From NCBI GenBank assembly GCA_016721865.1, contig JADKHF010000008.1, forward strand, positions 62,001 through 126,000: DNA of 64,000 nucleotides, read 5' to 3'. This DNA comes from Nitrosomonas sp. (GTDB taxonomy: Bacteria > Pseudomonadota > Gammaproteobacteria > Burkholderiales > Nitrosomonadaceae). Both the position numbers and the translations under genes were made by a program. Shown in pieces: positions 46,485-56,261 of this stretch (positions are counted from its first letter, which is position 1; each line of letters starts with the position of its first letter). The notes beneath the pieces are model-generated. The model had not been told where the DNA came from, did not search any database, and saw nothing but the letters and a program-made list of their open reading frames with translations.

Positions 46485-47166
46485 TGCTGTCATTTCTTGC
46501 CGCAATCTGGTCAAGCAGTTTTCCCAGGGCGATCTGGCAGTTCCGGTATTAAATGGCGTTAATCTGGACTTGGTTAAAGGGGAGATGTTAGCGATAGTCG
46601 GTGCGTCCGGTTCCGGCAAAAGCACCTTGCTGCATATACTCGGCGGATTGGATGCACCGACGAGCGGGAATATCCGGATTCTCGGACAAGATATCGCGCA
46701 AATCAATGAAGAAGAGCGTTGCCGGTTACGCAATGGTTCGCTCGGCTTCATCTATCAGTTTCATCATTTGTTGCCGGAATTCAGCGCGCTGGAAAATGTG
46801 GCGATGCCGCTGCTGATTCGCCGACTGCCGAACCAGGAAGCCTATGACCGGGCAGAAGATATTTTGAAACAGGTGGGATTGAGTCACCGCCTGACACATA
46901 CACCCGGTGAATTATCCGGTGGTGAACGCCAGCGCGCTGCGGTTGCTCGTGCACTGGTTACACAACCCGCTTGCATTCTGGCTGATGAGCCTACCGGGAA
47001 TCTTGATCGGCAGACGGCTGAGAGCGTCTTTGATTTGATGCTGGAATTGAATCATAGAATCAATGCCAGCCTGGTCATTGTGACGCACGATTCCCGTCTT
47101 GCCAATCGTGCTCAACAAATCAAGCAATTGATCGACGGCGTTTTATGCGATATTCCCAATGCTTAA
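46477..47166 (+). CDS. lolD: Lipoprotein-releasing ABC transporter ATP-binding protein LolD
   Basis: A 229-residue ATPase that powers LolC/E. The Walker A motif GASGSGKST (about 41-49), the ABC signature LSGGERQRAAVARAL (about 143-157), and Walker B with ILADEPTGNLD are intact. ATG 46477 overlaps the corrected lolC stop by 8 nt, which confirms the operon and the chosen start; the upstream in-frame GTG at 46441 lies inside lolC. The frame is intact. Confidence 0.94.
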   Translation: MNDAVISCRNLVKQFSQGDLAVPVLNGVNLDLVKGEMLAIVGASGSGKSTLLHILGGLDAPTSGNIRILGQDIAQINEEERCRLRNGSLGFIYQFHHLLPEFSALENVAMPLLIRRLPNQEAYDRAEDILKQVGLSHRLTHTPGELSGGERQRAAVARALVTQPACILADEPTGNLDRQTAESVFDLMLELNHRINASLVIVTHDSRLANRAQQIKQLIDGVLCDIPNA

Positions 47167-47216
47167 TGAATACGTAAACACACCACTGATCTCTCATCTA
47201 TTTTTATAGCCGGCTT

Positions 47217-48940
47217 ATGCGTACTTTATTTACGTACATTATGGTCTTTCCCCGGCGCAGCGCTTTTGTTCTGGTTGCGCTGCTGATTGCCGGTATCGCT
47301 GAAGGCCTGAGTTTAACGGCGCTGCTGCCTTTATTATCGATCGCTGTCGGTGATTCAGGCGAATCGGGCGATTCAGGCATCGGTAAATTCATGGAGAAAG
47401 CGCTGCAGGATATCGGCATTGAACCCACGTTGGATACGATCTTGATCATTATTGTTGGTGGTATGTTTCTCAAAGGAATGGTGCTGCTGCTGGCTAATCG
47501 CCAGGTGGGATATACCGTTGCGCATGTGGCTACAGCTTTACGCCTGGATCTCATTGAAGCTTTGCTGGCCAGCCGGTGGCAATACTATTTACGGCAACCC
47601 GTCGGATCACTCGCCAATTCGGTTGCGACGGAAGCCTACCGTGCAGCCAACGGTTTTGAGCACAGCGTAAACGTGCTGGCGCTCACTATTCAAGTGCTGG
47701 TATATGCCATCGTGGCATTGTTTATTTCTTGGGAGGCAACACTCGCCTCGTTGATCATCGGCTTATTCCTGTTGATTGTGTTGAATCGTTTAGTCAGAGC
47801 AACCCGGCGGGCAGGCGCGAAACAAACCCATTTGCTACGTAATTTATTAACGTACTTATCCGATGTGCTCAGTTCGGTGAAATCACTGAAAGCCATGGCG
47901 CGTGACAACGTTGCCGACGCTATTCTGCATGAACAAACGCAACACCTGGAAAAAGCCACGCGCCGGGAAGTGATGAATCGAGCTGCGCTAACCGCGCTGC
48001 AGGAACCCATACTAGCCGCGCTGACAGCCAGCGGCTTATATCTTGCACTGGTGGTGTGGCAATTATCCTTGCCGGAAGTCATGTTGATGGTTTTTTGCTG
48101 ACACGTATTCTGGGGTTACTGAATAAAACACAGCGCAGACACCAGCAACTGGTCGCGCAAGAAAGTGTTTATTGGGTTTTACGTAAGGCTGCCGAGGACG
48201 CGCGCGCGGAGGCGGAAAGAGCAACAGGAACACTCCAGCCGACACTGCAAAAAGGCATTACATTGCACCATGTCAAATTTCATTATGGCCAGAAAACTAT
48301 TTTCAAAGACCTGAATATCGAAATACCGATCAACTCATTCACTGTGGTCATGGGGCCATCCGGTGCTGGCAAAAGCACTTTGCTGGATTTGCTCTGTGGA
48401 TTGGTCGAGCCAAAATCCGGAGAAGTCCAGATTGACGGCATATCACTGCATGATATCAATCTGCGCCAATGGCGCCACATGATTGGCTATGTTTCGCAAG
48501 ACACTATTTTGCTGCATGACACGGTGATGAATAACATTCTGGTCGGAGAACCCGTATTGACCGCCGCCGATGCAGAGCGAGCGCTACGCCAGGCCGGCGC
48601 TTGGGATTTTGTCAGCGCTTTGCCGGAAGGATTGCAAACGGTTGTGGGTGAGCGCGGCGGGCTACTTTCCGGCGGACAACGCCAGCGCATCGCCATTGCA
48701 CGGGCACTGGCGCACAGTCCATCCTTCTTAATTCTGGATGAACCAACCAGCGCACTGGATCCGGAAAGCGAGAGAACTATCTGTGAAACATTACAGAAAT
48801 TGGCCAAAGACTTGACAGTTATTGCTGTTTCGCATCAACCGGCTGTCATCAACGCGGCAGATCGTGTGTTTATACTTTCCAATGGCGTAGCAGAGCCATT
48901 GTCGCAGGTAGCGCACATGAATAACGAGCTCAGCAGTTAG
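47217..48940 (+). CDS. ABC transporter, fused permease and ATPase (frameshifted near 48097)
   Basis: An ABC exporter half-transporter of about 574 residues with a six-helix transmembrane domain (about 1-310) and a C-terminal ATPase. The Walker A motif GPSGAGKST, the signature LLSGGQRQRIAIARAL and Walker B with LILDEPTSALD are present. The frame break falls in the TTTTTT run at 48092-48097: one added T joins VMLMVF to LLTRILGLL in the second frame, which runs to 48940. It resembles subfamily-C exporters of lipids, peptides or polysaccharides. It lies 50 bp downstream of lolD, but substrate is not indicated by its neighbours. The start is ATG 47217. Confidence 0.85.
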
Positions 48941-49040
48941 AAATCAAGTTAAGCACTACTCATGCAAATCACTGCGCTTCACAATTCACCTTGAAGGATG
49001 CCTCTGACAAATCTCCGGTTAATTCCGACGCGATGACTCA

Positions 49041-49976
49041 GAGGCTGTGAAAAAATCCGATTTTTGCGAGGGGTAGCATTCTGGAGAAGACGGCATTGAG
49101 CCGACACGATTTTCCATGGGATACATCAGATTGACACCCCTGTCTTTCAAAAGAGCGTCAAGCCAGCCGCTTTCCCCTGATTCTGCGATCATTCTGCTCC
49201 CTTTGCTCGCCAGCCACTAACGAAATGGACTGTGTTGGTGCCAATTCCGGCAAGTGCTGCAGCGCTTGTTCGATCCGTTCTTGTCGCTCTCGTTGAGCAC
49301 GCTCCCGAGCTGCTTGCCGCCGACGCGTCATGACTCCAGGATTGTCTTCAACTTTGCCGCTTTGGTTCTATCTATCTGCGCGCTTCTTCCAGGCAGCGCT
49401 CCAGCGTCCCCCCGGCGCCGGAATGATGATGCCCCGCACTCGCCCTTACCCGCATGCCATCCTGTGCTACCCGCTTGAGCTCGACCGCTTTCACCGCCAA
49501 CAAGGCCGCCACACTGTCCGTAAGTAGCCATCAAACCCGCTTCATGCTCCCCGAAAATCCGACAGTGTGTGATGGTTGACCTGTACTCCTCCGCAAATCC
49601 ACCGATAGGCATCATGCGCCTCGGTTAGCCTCGCAATCGTCCGTGCGCTGCCTACTCCTCAACAGTGGCATACAACCACAACGAAAACAAATTTCCGGTG
49701 CAATCGGTGTTCTCCGCTGCCACCTTCCACTGCCTTGATTCCAGATCGCTCGGTCGTAATTCCACTTGCGACCGATTCGGCATCAGTACCCGCGCTACGA
49801 CCGCAACCAAGGTTTAGCCAAGGGCCTGGGATTAATGATCATGTTGAGGTCTTCAGGAAATAAATCAGGGATTGACGACGTTGTCATGGCAGGAAACAAA
49901 TTAAATGGCTCGTTTCCGTTTTTTACCTGCTACTGGTCAGTTGAAGCCAGTGCACAAATGGTTTTTTCACAGCCTC
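49041..49976 (-). mobile_element. Decayed IS1182-type insertion sequence
   Basis: GAGGCTGTGAAAAAA at 49041-49055 is an inverted repeat of TTTTTTCACAGCCTC at 49962-49976. Between them, on the minus strand, fragments of an IS1182-type transposase can be read in several frames. The length (936 bp) is roughly half of a complete element, so an internal deletion has occurred. It is a non-functional remnant. Confidence 0.75.
49140..49900 (-). pseudogene. IS1182-type transposase remnant
   Basis: Reading the minus strand, pieces of the family appear in order: LPEDLNMIINPR-like sequence, NLFSLWLYATVE, AYRWICGGVQVNHHTLSDFR (about 49560-49610), VAQDGMRVRASAG in a second frame, and an arginine-rich RRRQAARERAQRERQ coiled region (about 49300). 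These correspond to the N-terminal third and middle of an IS1182 transposase. Several frameshifts and stops, and loss of the C-terminal DDE part, make it inactive. Confidence 0.7.
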
Positions 49977-50141
49977 TCAGGATTTGTCGTGCATTCTTGT
50001 AAGTGTAATAGCGTGAATTTTATTTCGATTTTCTTTTTCATTTGCTGCTTGACGATTTTCAGAGTTCTGCATCGACAAGCAGCTCCATCTTCGCTTGCAA
50101 GCAGGTACGCACTAAAGACTGTCTTGTCACGGGATCGCGCA

Positions 50142-51749
50142 TCATAAAACCGCTGACTGAAACACTGCCAGCGGCTCCACACCCGCCGTGTACGGAATCA
50201 GAAAACCACACCTGCCGCACGCAGGATTGACAAAGGTGGTGGCCTGAACCACGATCAGCGCCAGCTCAGCACGACGTAGCGCGACACCGTTATCGCGGAC
50301 CAATAGCAACACTTTATTATTGGTACTGGCTTTCACAGCCTGGCTGAACTCTGCAGCCGTGTTAACTGCTTTGCGATTGACCTCCAGAATCACGCTGCCG
50401 CGGCTGATACCCGCCATGGTGGCCACCGATCCGGGTGCCACTTCAGTCACAATAACACCTTGCCCTGCTTTTGCCCCAAATTGCCGCGCCAGATCGGCTG
50501 TGATGGTTTGTACCGTTAGGCCCAATGTGCCGCTCGCTTGCGATGGCTCCTGTGCTGCGAGCTTGTTATCGCTAAGCTTGTCAATTTTTACGGTAATGCT
50601 GCGCTGCCTACCATCGCGAATAATATCAAATTCCACTTTACTACCCGGTTGTGCCAATGCAACCTGGTTACGAAAATCTCCGGTATCGCTGACGGATCGT
50701 CCCTGATAACTCACAATCACATCACCAGCCTTGAGACCGGCCTTGTCAGCAGGCGAATTTTTAGTCACCTGCGCGACCAGAATGCCTTTGTCATCCTTCA
50801 AATCGAAGGATTTTGCCAGATCTGGTGTCAAGGGCTGGATCATAATACCCAAATAACCACGCACCACTTCACCCTTTTCGATTAATTGATGGGCGATACG
50901 CTCCACCAGGTTGATCGGGATAGCGAATCCAATACCCATATAACCGCCGCTGCGGCTGAAAATGGCGGTATTCATGCCGATCACCTCACCATCCAGATTG
51001 ACCAGCGGCCCGCCCGAATTACCAGGATTAATGGCGGCATCAGTCTGGATAAAATCTTCATAATCGTTAATGCCGAGCGAAGTTCTACCTTTCGCGCTAA
51101 CCACGCCGACCGTCAGTGTATGACTCAAGCCAAACGGATTGCCAATGGCCACCACCCATTCGCCAACTTCGAGCTGGGAATAATCGCCCAATTGCACTGC
51201 AGGCAATCCGCTGGTTTCTATTTCTATTACGGCGATATCTGATTTCGGATCCGTGCCTTTGATTTTTGCTTCAAACTCACGGCCATCGAGAAATTTGACG
51301 CTAATCTTGTCGTTTCCTTCGACAACATGATTATTGGTCAGAATATAGGTCTTATTGCCGAGTAATTTATTATTGGAAGCAAAAACAAACCCTGAGCCTT
51401 GTCCAACTACGGAACGTTGCTTCCCAGGTTGTTTGCCTGGCGCATTAAAACGCGGCATATCCGGAAAGCGATCGCCAAAGAATCGCTTAAATAGATCATC
51501 GCCGAATGGCCCTGGCTCTCCATCGCCAAACGGAAAACCAAACGGTGATATTTGCGCAGTTTCAGTCTCCCGTTCAACCTGAATCAACACAACCGATGGC
51601 GAAACCTTACGCGCCACCTCTGCAAATGCTTTACCGGTTTGCCGCAGGCTTTCTACGCCGTTTTCCTGTGCCATAAGTTCGAATGGCATCAGCAACAATA
51701 GCATTAACAACACAATGAAATTACGATATCCAAGCATGATTTGCTCCAT
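50142..51749 (-). CDS. degP: DegP/HtrA-type periplasmic serine protease (C-terminal frameshift near 50285)
   Basis: A Do-family protease/chaperone of about 495 residues that degrades misfolded periplasmic proteins. The signal peptide (IVLLMLLLLMPFELMA) is followed by the trypsin-like domain, with the histidine in LTNNHVVEGN, the aspartate in KSDIAVIEI and the serine in GNSGGPLVNL. Two PDZ domains (about 280-370 and 385-470) follow. Near 50285 the frame shifts: the family end LLVRDNGVSRYVVLSWR needs one more base and would stop at TGA 50257-50259; the frame as it stands runs on to 50142 with an unrelated tail. ATG 51749, with a second Met 4 codons in. Probable sequencing indel. Confidence 0.88.
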   Translation of the reverse strand: MEQIMLGYRNFIVLLMLLLLMPFELMAQENGVESLRQTGKAFAEVARKVSPSVVLIQVERETETAQISPFGFPFGDGEPGPFGDDLFKRFFGDRFPDMPRFNAPGKQPGKQRSVVGQGSGFVFASNNKLLGNKTYILTNNHVVEGNDKISVKFLDGREFEAKIKGTDPKSDIAVIEIETSGLPAVQLGDYSQLEVGEWVVAIGNPFGLSHTLTVGVVSAKGRTSLGINDYEDFIQTDAAINPGNSGGPLVNLDGEVIGMNTAIFSRSGGYMGIGFAIPINLVERIAHQLIEKGEVVRGYLGIMIQPLTPDLAKSFDLKDDKGILVAQVTKNSPADKAGLKAGDVIVSYQGRSVSDTGDFRNQVALAQPGSKVEFDIIRDGRQRSITVKIDKLSDNKLAAQEPSQASGTLGLTVQTITADLARQFGAKAGQGVIVTEVAPGSVATMAGISRGSVILEVNRKAVNTAAEFSQAVKASTNNKVLLLVRDNGVALRRAELALIVVQATTFVNPACGRCGFLIPYTAGVEPLAVFQSAVL

Positions 51750-51900
51750 TTTTTGATAAAAAAACGACCGTAGTTATTGATATACTTTGACGTGTTTAGT
51801 TGGGGGCTTCGGGTGAAAATTACAAGTAATCGTTAAAAAAACAGCGCTAACCAATACTCAAGCATAAATCGATAACATTTTCTATATTTCAGGATGAATG

Positions 51901-52683
51901 ATGATTGTTGTTATTTCACCAGCAAAAACACTGGATTTTGAAACGCCAGCCTTTACCCAGGAACACACGCAGCCTGGTTTTCTCGATGATTCAGCCGAAC
52001 TGATTGATCAACTCAGAAAGCTTGAACCGGATCAACTTGGCAAGTTGATGTCGATCAGCCCTAAACTCGCTGTACTGAATTCAAACCGCTATTTCGCCTG
52101 GAAACGCCCATTTGTAATGGAGAATGCCAAGCAAGCAGTGCTCGCTTTCAAGGGGGATGTTTACACCGGTTTGGACGCAGATACACTAACTGCTTCAGAG
52201 TTGGCTTTTGCGCAGAATCACTTACGCATTCTGTCCGGGTTGTATGGCGTGTTACGTCCGCTGGATCTGATCCAGGCCTACCGGCTGGAAATGGGTACCC
52301 GGTTCAATAATTCGCGTGGCAATAATCTGTATGAATTCTGGGGTGATAAAATTACCCAAGCACTCAACCAGGATCTGAAAAAACAAAAAACAGACATTCT
52401 GATCAATCTGGCCTCTATTGAATATTTCCAATCCGTGCAGAAGAACAAATTAAACGCACACATCATTACCCCGGTTTTTAAAGATGAAAAAAACGGCGTT
52501 TACAAGATCATCAGCTTCTTCGCCAAGAAAGCTCGAGGCCTGATGAGCCGCTATATCATTCAGAACAAGCTAATAAACCCAGAAGATATCAAGCACTTTG
52601 ATTTTGCAGGTTATCACTTTAGTGAAGATATCAGCAGTCGGGATGAATGGGTTTTTACTCGTGCTGAATCCCAATCAGCGTGA
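51901..52683 (+). CDS. yaaA: Peroxide stress protein YaaA
   Basis: A 260-residue protein of the UPF0246/YaaA family, which limits intracellular iron and protects against hydrogen peroxide. The signature start MIVVISPAKTLDFE and the middle LYGVLRPLDLIQAYRLEMG are conserved. The carboxy end has FDFAGYHFSED. ATG 51901 is used because the family begins MI(V/L); an ATG one codon upstream (51898) is also possible. The gene is intact and monocistronic, divergent from degP, with AT-rich promoter DNA between them. Confidence 0.93.
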   Translation: MIVVISPAKTLDFETPAFTQEHTQPGFLDDSAELIDQLRKLEPDQLGKLMSISPKLAVLNSNRYFAWKRPFVMENAKQAVLAFKGDVYTGLDADTLTASELAFAQNHLRILSGLYGVLRPLDLIQAYRLEMGTRFNNSRGNNLYEFWGDKITQALNQDLKKQKTDILINLASIEYFQSVQKNKLNAHIITPVFKDEKNGVYKIISFFAKKARGLMSRYIIQNKLINPEDIKHFDFAGYHFSEDISSRDEWVFTRAESQSA

Positions 52684-52727
52684 TTCACAACGAGCAAATT
52701 TGTGAAGTTTCTGACAGATAAAATGCA

Positions 52728-53093
52728 TTGGATACCGATAAACTTATTGAACTAACAAGAAACTATGTGACGTTATCCAACGATCACAATCTCCCATTTA
52801 TTCAACCCTTGTTCGCTGACGACGCCACCTACCATTCCGCCTATTTCGGCGAATACAAAGGCAGTACGGAGATTCATGCCATGATGACCAACTTTTTCAC
52901 CCGCTTCCCCGACGCGCATTGGGCAGTAGCGAAATATCGCGGCATTGAGGGTAATGGTGTGGAATTTATTTTTGTCATGACTGGAGTCGATGCATCTTCC
53001 GGTGAGTAGATGAAACGGCAAGGATTGGAACGCATCTACTTCACCCCGGGTGGATTGATCAAGCATATTTCCATTTGCAAGCCGCATGATTAG
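52728..53093 (+). CDS. SnoaL/NTF2-like protein, interrupted by an in-frame TAG
   Basis: A small protein of about 121 residues with the SnoaL/nuclear-transport-factor-2 cone fold. The first part has LIELTRNYVTLSNDHNLPF and ATYHSAYFGEYKG; FTRFPDAHW is typical of the family. A TAG at 53007-53009 interrupts it after DASSGE. The same frame then gives MKRQGLERIYFTPGGLIKHI and ends at TAG 53091-53093, as expected for the family's last strands. The likely start is TTG 52728; an ATG at 52723 is in another frame, so the start is uncertain. Function unknown. The stop may be a base-call error. Confidence 0.65.
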
Positions 53094-54217
53094 ATTGTGC
53101 TTCTCAAACGGTCACCTGTTTGATCTGAGTAATCATCCAATCAGCAATATTATGAATCGTGCGTTGAAACCGTGGCGCCAGAACTGTGAAGACAAAATTT
53201 GTCGCCAGCATTTGATGAATATCCAGAATGTTGGATTTGTGAATAACAATTCGACACCGTTAGGTTAAAATTTCACGCATTTACTTCTGTCTCGCGCCAT
53301 GTCATGCCGCATCACAAAATCAAAACCGTTCGCATTGAAGAAAAACCAGCAACGGGTGGATCTTTCTGCCGCACAGAAAAATTAATGGGTTGATTCAGGA
53401 AATTGAGGCCCAGAAGAAATTACTGGCCACATGGTCCTCGATACCAACAGGAAATTGCCGGGAAACTGATTCTGTTACGCGATAAGTTCCGCGATCATCA
53501 GGCAGTGATGGTGGTGATGTGGGATGCTTTTTATACGCCCCGGAAGCTTGCTCGTAACCAGCAGGAAAAAATCGCACACCTGATTTGAGATTTGTTGCAA
53601 TTGCTGGAGTGACAACTGAGTGTCGATCAAATTAATCAGAGCAAAATTAATAATATTGCGGATAATCGCTTGAAGCATTACAAAAAAATTTTGCAAAACC
53701 AATTGGAAGAACTACAGCAAGAAGTGATGTATATTGAACTGAACGTCAGACGAATCTCTGGGCTTGCGCCGTGTACATTTAACGCCCAAGCGGGTGTCTG
53801 CCCTGCTGAATAAAGATATTCGCACGTTACGGTATCAAATTAACCGTATTCAACATGATTTAATGTTATTCAACGCTATAAAGCAGTTAAAGTCATGACT
53901 CAAAGGCTACCGAATTCTCACGTCTGGTTTTGATCATCTTTTTTAACACCTTACTGCAATTGACTCAACCTTGGCTTGCTAAAAGAAACATTCGAGTTAG
54001 AAACATAGTCAGTATAATCATACCTTCATATAACCATGTAAAAAAATACCCTTTCGTTCAGTATCATCAATCTTGAAAGCTTATTACCATAATGAATCTG
54101 TACATTCTTTCCCGAGTCCTTCCAAATTCTAATTTCTGCGGCTATAAGCATTGTTTAAATTTACAGATAACGCTATCCTGATAAGCGATATTAATTCTTT
54201 GTCAACATAAGGCCATA
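53094..54217. other. Decayed region upstream of rpiA
   Basis: About 1.1 kb without an intact gene. On the plus strand 53300-53900 shows fragmentary coding potential in shifting frames. LIQEIEAQKKLLATW-like sequence near 53390, QEIAGKLILLRDKFRDHQAVM near 53440-53510, and KHYKKILQNQLEELQQEV near 53680-53740 form helical, coiled-coil-rich pieces, possibly from a single DnaJ-associated hypothetical protein. Several stops break it. From 53930 to rpiA I see only AT-rich non-coding sequence. Confidence 0.4.
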
Positions 54218-54877
54218 ATGATACAAGACGAACAAAAACGCGCAGTTGCAGCAGCTGCAATCCAGCATATTCCGGTTGGCTGTGTTGTTGGGGTGGGAAC
54301 AGGTTCTACTGCCAATTGCTTTATCGATGAGCTGGCTAAAATCAAAAACAAAATCGAAGGTACGGTCGCAAGTTCGGATGCGACTGCCAAGCGCCTCAAG
54401 AGTCACGGTATCGAAGTGTTCGATCTCAATAATGTCATTGATTTGCCCGTTTATGTCGACGGTGCGGATGAGATTACCGAACATTTACACATGATCAAAG
54501 GCGGTGGCGGTGCTTTGACGCGGGAAAAAATTGTGGCTGCTGTCGCTCGAAAATTTATCTGTATTACAGACCAGAGCAAACTGGTGAATATTCTTGGCAA
54601 CTTTCCATTACCCGTTGAGGTCATACCGATGGCACGCAGCTATGTCGCGCGTGAGATTGTGCACTTGGGAGGACAGCCGGCCTTACGTCAGGGATTTGTC
54701 ACTGATAATGGTAACGTGATTCTTGATGTGCATAACTTACAAATCATGAATCCGGTTGAACTGGAAACGACACTGAATCAGATCGCAGGCGTTGTAACAA
54801 ACGGTCTTTTCGCCAGGCGCGCAGCAGATACTCTGCTGCTTGGAACAGATAATGGGGTACGGACAATTACTATATGA
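54218..54877 (+). CDS. rpiA: Ribose-5-phosphate isomerase A
   Basis: A 219-residue enzyme interconverting ribose 5-phosphate and ribulose 5-phosphate in the pentose phosphate and Calvin pathways. The phosphate loop GVGTGSTANCFIDEL is at about 26-40. The DGADEI motif (about 87-92) and KGGGGALTREKIVA (about 100-113) carry the conserved acid and lysine of the active site. Length matches E. coli RpiA (219). The start is ATG 54218. The gene is intact and followed 70 bp later by phoU. Confidence 0.95.
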   Translation: MIQDEQKRAVAAAAIQHIPVGCVVGVGTGSTANCFIDELAKIKNKIEGTVASSDATAKRLKSHGIEVFDLNNVIDLPVYVDGADEITEHLHMIKGGGGALTREKIVAAVARKFICITDQSKLVNILGNFPLPVEVIPMARSYVAREIVHLGGQPALRQGFVTDNGNVILDVHNLQIMNPVELETTLNQIAGVVTNGLFARRAADTLLLGTDNGVRTITI

Positions 54878-54947
54878 TTTATAATATTTATCTTTATCTG
54901 CTCAGAACCTAGCGCATCACAAATTCCATACCAAAAAAAGGCATACC

Positions 54948-55655
54948 ATGGTTACTAAAGAACATATTTCCAAGCAGTTTGATGCCGATCTTGAAGAAGT
55001 GCGTACACGTGTTTTGCAAATGGGTGGTTTTGTTGAAGAGCAAATCGAATATGCTATTGAGGCACTGACGAGTGGCAATGAAGAGTTAATTGATCAGATC
55101 ATTGCTCGTGATCATCGCGTTAACTCAATGGAAGTGTCGATCGATGAGATTTGTAATCAAATTATTGCGCGCCGACAGCCGGCTGCAGGCGACTTACGCA
55201 TGATTATGATGGTAATCAAAACCATTACCGATTTGGAACGTATCGGTGACGAAGCTGCGAAAATTGCTCGGATGGCAAAGTCGATCTATTCGACTGATCG
55301 TATGCACATACCTCGCTTTATTGAAATCAGCATGTTGCCAGCATCGCTATGGATATGCTGCATAAAGCGCCTCGATTCCTTTGCACGGCTAGATTTGAAT
55401 GCGGCTGCGCAAATTGTACGTCAGGACGAATTTGTAGATGAAGAATTTCGTTCCATCTTGCGTCAATTGATTACGTTCATGATGGAAGATCCAAGAAAAA
55501 TCTCCACTTGCCTGGAGATAGTATTTATCGCCAAAGCAATCGAGCGTATTGGCGATCACGCAAAAAATATGTCTGAATACGTTGTTTACATGGTGAAAGG
55601 TAAGGATGTACGCCATGTGACGGCCGATCAGATTGAACAGGAAATCCGAGAATAA
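54948..55655 (+). CDS. phoU: Phosphate-signalling protein PhoU (with compensating frameshifts 55328-55375)
   Basis: A 235-residue all-helical protein with two PhoU domains, which couples the PstSCAB transporter to PhoR and keeps the Pho regulon off when phosphate is plentiful. Repeat signatures ITDLERIGDEAAKIA (about 92-106) and AKAIERIGDHAKNMSEYV (about 189-206) carry the metal-binding D/E residues. Between about residues 127 and 143 the sequence reads SMLPASLWICCIK instead of the family HVASIAMDMLHKA, which is found in the next frame. Two opposite indels about 45 bp apart explain it and leave the overall frame open. No pst gene is adjacent. Confidence 0.92.
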   Translation: MVTKEHISKQFDADLEEVRTRVLQMGGFVEEQIEYAIEALTSGNEELIDQIIARDHRVNSMEVSIDEICNQIIARRQPAAGDLRMIMMVIKTITDLERIGDEAAKIARMAKSIYSTDRMHIPRFIEISMLPASLWICCIKRLDSFARLDLNAAAQIVRQDEFVDEEFRSILRQLITFMMEDPRKISTCLEIVFIAKAIERIGDHAKNMSEYVVYMVKGKDVRHVTADQIEQEIRE

Positions 55656-55716
55656 ATACACTATTTCCTAATCAATAGTTTATTGCCAATTACTTAGATG
55701 TGTATTTACGTATTCA

Positions 55717-56159
55717 CTATCGGTTCCAGCACATTGCAATATTACCTCCAGCACCCTGTGCTCCGGCATTTGTCAGCGTAAGCGTCCCACAAATATCACC
55801 GGCCATTGTACCCACTGAGTTGCCCGGAGTGTAAAAGTCGCATTTCCTACAGCCAGAAAGTCAATATTGTACTGAGCAGCTCCTGTTCCGGGTCTTGGTG
55901 ATTGTGCAATAGGCAATACAACGGCGGCATCATCCGCCGTATTGGCAATCCCATCCGCTCCCACGCTCGCATCATACTGGTTATTTTCTGTGTAAAACTG
56001 TTCTAGAAATTGAGCATTCTCATAAAGTATTGACTTAGCCACAGCGCGGTTGGAATCTCTCACATAATTCTGGTAAGAAGGAAAAGCGACTGATGCGAGA
56101 ATGCCAACAATTGCAACAGTGATTAATAACTCAATAAGTGTAAAACCGCTAAATCTCAT
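55717..56159 (-). CDS. pilE: Type IV pilin PilE-like minor pilin (frameshifted near 55825)
   Basis: A class III signal peptide (MRFSG before FTLIELL, cleaved after Gly) begins the hydrophobic helix FTLIELLITVAIVGILASVAF. The mature protein of about 140 residues has the PilE minor-pilin pattern NRAVAKSILYENAQFLEQFY. Near 55825 the frame changes: the expected end contains ATPVGTMAGDICGTLTL and a C-terminal MCWNR, with two cysteines for the disulfide loop, ending at TAG 55717-55719. Uncorrected it stops at 55773. ATG 56159 follows a GGAGAAAAT box; the ATG at 56180 lies upstream of the leader. It is the last gene of the pilus operon, after pilY1. Confidence 0.85.
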
Positions 56160-56261
56160 AATATTTTCTCCAGAGTTCATAGAATCTTAATCCTTCATAA
56201 TCCTGATTTCATGAATCATTCTTTTTAATGAAATAGGATAGTTCCGCTTACCCTTAGAATG

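Noticed and set aside
49254..50002. Short plus-strand frames in the 49-50 kb region as new genes
   Set aside because: They are shadows of the decayed IS1182-type transposase on the other strand.
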